Shown here: piece after piece, positions 62,410-64,000 of the stretch
How positions within the stretch are numbered: the first letter of the stretch is position 1
Layout: every line of letters begins with the position of its first letter
From: Lachnospiraceae bacterium
GTDB taxonomy: Bacteria; Bacillota; Clostridia; Lachnospirales; Lachnospiraceae
Length of the DNA: 64,000 bases
Assembly (NCBI GenBank): GCA_910575475.1
Contig: CAJTGD010000005.1
Span: forward strand, 124,001 to 188,000
Direction of reading: 5' to 3'
The notes under the pieces: model-generated
Database searches by the model: none
The model's input: only the letters and a program-made list of their open reading frames with translations
Told to the model about the DNA's origin: nothing
Position numbers and translations under genes: made by a program

Positions 62410-64000
62410 ATGGAATACTATGTAGATAATTCAGTAACAAGAAGTGGCGATGGAAGCCCGGAACACCCATTCAAAACGATTCAGGCAGCTGCAGAGATTG
62501 CAGTGGCGGGTGATATGGTATTCGTTGCCCCGGGAATATACCGTGAATACGTGAACCCAAAGAGTTCTGGTACTGCGGATCACAGAATCACATACCAATC
62601 TGTGGAAGCTGGAAAAGCTATTATCACTGGTGCAGAGGTGGCAGCAAACTGGAAAAGAATAGATGGTAATGTATGGTTCATGTCCGTTTCAAACGATATA
62701 TTCGATTCTTATAATCCATATACCACTTTGGTAAAAGGAGACTGGTTTGAAGAGGCATATGTCGCCCATATAGGAGATGTTTTCCTGAATCATAAGTCCA
62801 TGTATGAAGTTACAGATTTGGAAAAGGTTTATCATCCGGTACGTTCCTTCACTTCTTGGGATGGAGATTTTTCTGTTTACACCTGGTATACAAGGCAGAA
62901 CAAAGAGGAAAACACTACAGAATTTTTTGCGAATTTCGGTGAGTTTGACCCTACACAGGAAGAGGTGGAAATTGCAGTGCGTAAGAATTGTTTCCTTCCA
63001 AAAGAAGAAGGGATTGGGTATATCACATTATCAGGATTTACCGTACGTGAAGCTGCAACACAGTGGGCGCCTCCAACAGCATATCAGGATGGAATGATCG
63101 GACCGCACTGGTCAAAAGGATGGATCATTGAAGATTGTGAAGTATACGAATCAAAGTGTTCAGGAATATCACTGGGAAAATATCTTCAGCCACAGAATGA
63201 GAACAAATGGACAACCTGGAAACTAAAGAATGGAACACAGACGGAACGTGAAGCAATCTGCCAGGCTTCTTATGAAGGATGGAATAAAGAACATATCGGA
63301 GGGCACATTGTCCGCCGCTGTAATATCCACCACTGCGGACAGACTGGTATTGTAGGTCATCTAGGGGGTGTATTTTCACGGATCGAGGATAATCATATTC
63401 ATCATATCAATAATAAACAGAACCTTGCAGGAGCCGAAATAGGTGGAATCAAGATGCACGCGGCGATTGATGTGATCATTCGAAGAAATCATATCCATAA
63501 TTGTACCCGCGGAATCTGGTTGGACTGGCAGGCACAGGGAACCAGAGTGACACAGAATTTGTTTCATGATAACTGCCTTTCCTTCCCCTTTGAAACGAGG
63601 GAGTGGGAGGAGATGCTGCCGATTGTCGGCACATTAGGGGAAGATATTTTTGTGGAAGTCTCCCATGGACCTACATTGATCGACAATAATATTCTCCTGT
63701 CGGATCGTGCGCTGAAACTTTGTGCGCAGGGAATCGCAGTTGTGCACAATCTGATCGCAGGCTCGTTAGCAGCGATCGGTCTTGGCGCCAATAACGGAAG
63801 CTCTGCACTTCCTTCTCCGAGATACACCCCTTATCATGTGGTACATGGTACGCGGGTTGCCGGATTTATGACGATTCTTCATGGTGATACAAGAATATAT
63901 AACAACATTTTTGTGCAGAAGAAGGACATCCATCCTTTTAAATGGGTAATGCAGCAGTTTGCGGAGGATAACAAAGAAACGATTGATTTTGATGATGGGA
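62410..64000 (+). CDS. GH120-like beta-xylosidase, right-handed beta-helix (3' end beyond window)
   Basis: The frame is open from ATG 62410 (GGAGG 7 bases upstream) to the window end, giving at least 530 residues. The N-terminus MEYYVDNSVTRSGDGSPEHPFKTIQAAAEIA and the segments WAPPTAYQDGMIGPHWSKGW, GHLGGVFSRIEDNHIHHI, IKMHAAIDVIIRRNHIHNC and WLDWQAQGTRVTQNLF closely resemble GH120 beta-xylosidases, as I recall the Thermoanaerobacterium XylC sequence. Candidate catalytic residues are Asp372 (WLDWQAQG, nucleophile) and Glu416 (DIFVEVSHGP, acid/base). About 20 extra residues lie between them. It has no signal peptide. It likely releases xylose from imported xylo-oligosaccharides. Confidence 0.85.
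   Translation, partial: MEYYVDNSVTRSGDGSPEHPFKTIQAAAEIAVAGDMVFVAPGIYREYVNPKSSGTADHRITYQSVEAGKAIITGAEVAANWKRIDGNVWFMSVSNDIFDSYNPYTTLVKGDWFEEAYVAHIGDVFLNHKSMYEVTDLEKVYHPVRSFTSWDGDFSVYTWYTRQNKEENTTEFFANFGEFDPTQEEVEIAVRKNCFLPKEEGIGYITLSGFTVREAATQWAPPTAYQDGMIGPHWSKGWIIEDCEVYESKCSGISLGKYLQPQNENKWTTWKLKNGTQTEREAICQASYEGWNKEHIGGHIVRRCNIHHCGQTGIVGHLGGVFSRIEDNHIHHINNKQNLAGAEIGGIKMHAAIDVIIRRNHIHNCTRGIWLDWQAQGTRVTQNLFHDNCLSFPFETREWEEMLPIVGTLGEDIFVEVSHGPTLIDNNILLSDRALKLCAQGIAVVHNLIAGSLAAIGLGANNGSSALPSPRYTPYHVVHGTRVAGFMTILHGDTRIYNNIFVQKKDIHPFKWVMQQFAEDNKETIDFDDG

Noticed and set aside
1..64000. CRISPR arrays, rRNA, tRNA, prophage or integrase genes
   Set aside because: No regularly spaced direct repeats, no cloverleaf sequences in the gaps, and no integrase, terminase or capsid frames were seen. 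The repeats present are dispersed or tandem but not CRISPR-like.

Overview
The window looks like a chromosomal piece of an anaerobic gut-type Firmicute, most likely Lachnospiraceae (Clostridium cluster XIVa). The grounds are strong AAGGAGG-type ribosome binding sites, a ChvE-type sugar ABC transporter, a Firmicute set of QueH, ClpP/ClpX, Lon and YsxC, a VaFE/Cna-B sortase-anchored surface protein, BceAB-like and LytTR systems, and a Gram-positive glycan locus with GPH transport and GH2/GH43/GH120 enzymes. Species cannot be fixed from this sequence. No rRNA, tRNA, CRISPR array or intact transposase is visible.

Layout. 0.1-3 kb (minus strand): membrane protein DUF4173, a small Cro/C1-type regulator and a DUF2975 membrane protein. 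3.2-8.7 kb: chvE-mmsA-mmsB sugar ABC operon followed by its probable GntR/AraR-like regulator, which is split by a 157-bp miniature inverted-repeat element. 8.7-12.2 kb: queH, argH, asd. 12.4-16.5 kb: giant cell-wall protein. 16.6-20.6 kb: leuC-leuD-thrC and a DJ-1 family protein. 20.8-28.7 kb: proteostasis block tig-clpP-clpX-lon-ysxC, then an AI-2E-family membrane protein. 28.8-33 kb: small regulator, SOS-type Y-family polymerase with a YolD-like partner, and a ferredoxin-type protein. 33.2-39.6 kb: MFS exporter, GHKL kinase/LytTR regulator and a divergent BceAB-like ABC pair. 39.9-45.4 kb: two large hybrid histidine kinases in tandem, the second ending in a DegV (FakB-like) fatty-acid-binding domain. 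45.6-64 kb: catabolic region with an Fe-S aldo/keto reductase, two AraC-type regulators, a FucI-like isomerase, FGGY kinase, DUF4432 epimerase-like protein, a dead GH78 rhamnosidase, an esterase, a GPH symporter, a DUF5060/DUF5605 glycosidase, GH2, GH43 and a GH120-like beta-xylosidase that runs off the window.

How the parts fit. The last 16 kb read as one decorated-hemicellulose or pectin-side-chain utilisation locus: oligosaccharide import by the GPH carrier, intracellular deacetylation and trimming by the esterase and glycosidases, then isomerase and kinase steps. Its two AraC regulators share an identical 26-bp block in their divergent promoter regions, tying the two halves together.

Most worth a second look: (1) histidine kinase-REC-DegV fusion next to a second hybrid kinase, with no DNA-binding output; (2) a family of intergenic repeats with compensatory changes in three hairpins; (3) the miniature element that knocks out the sugar regulator while its operator-like palindromes remain; (4) a GH43 enzyme whose usual general-base Asp motif is changed to Ser; (5) the shared AraC promoter block.
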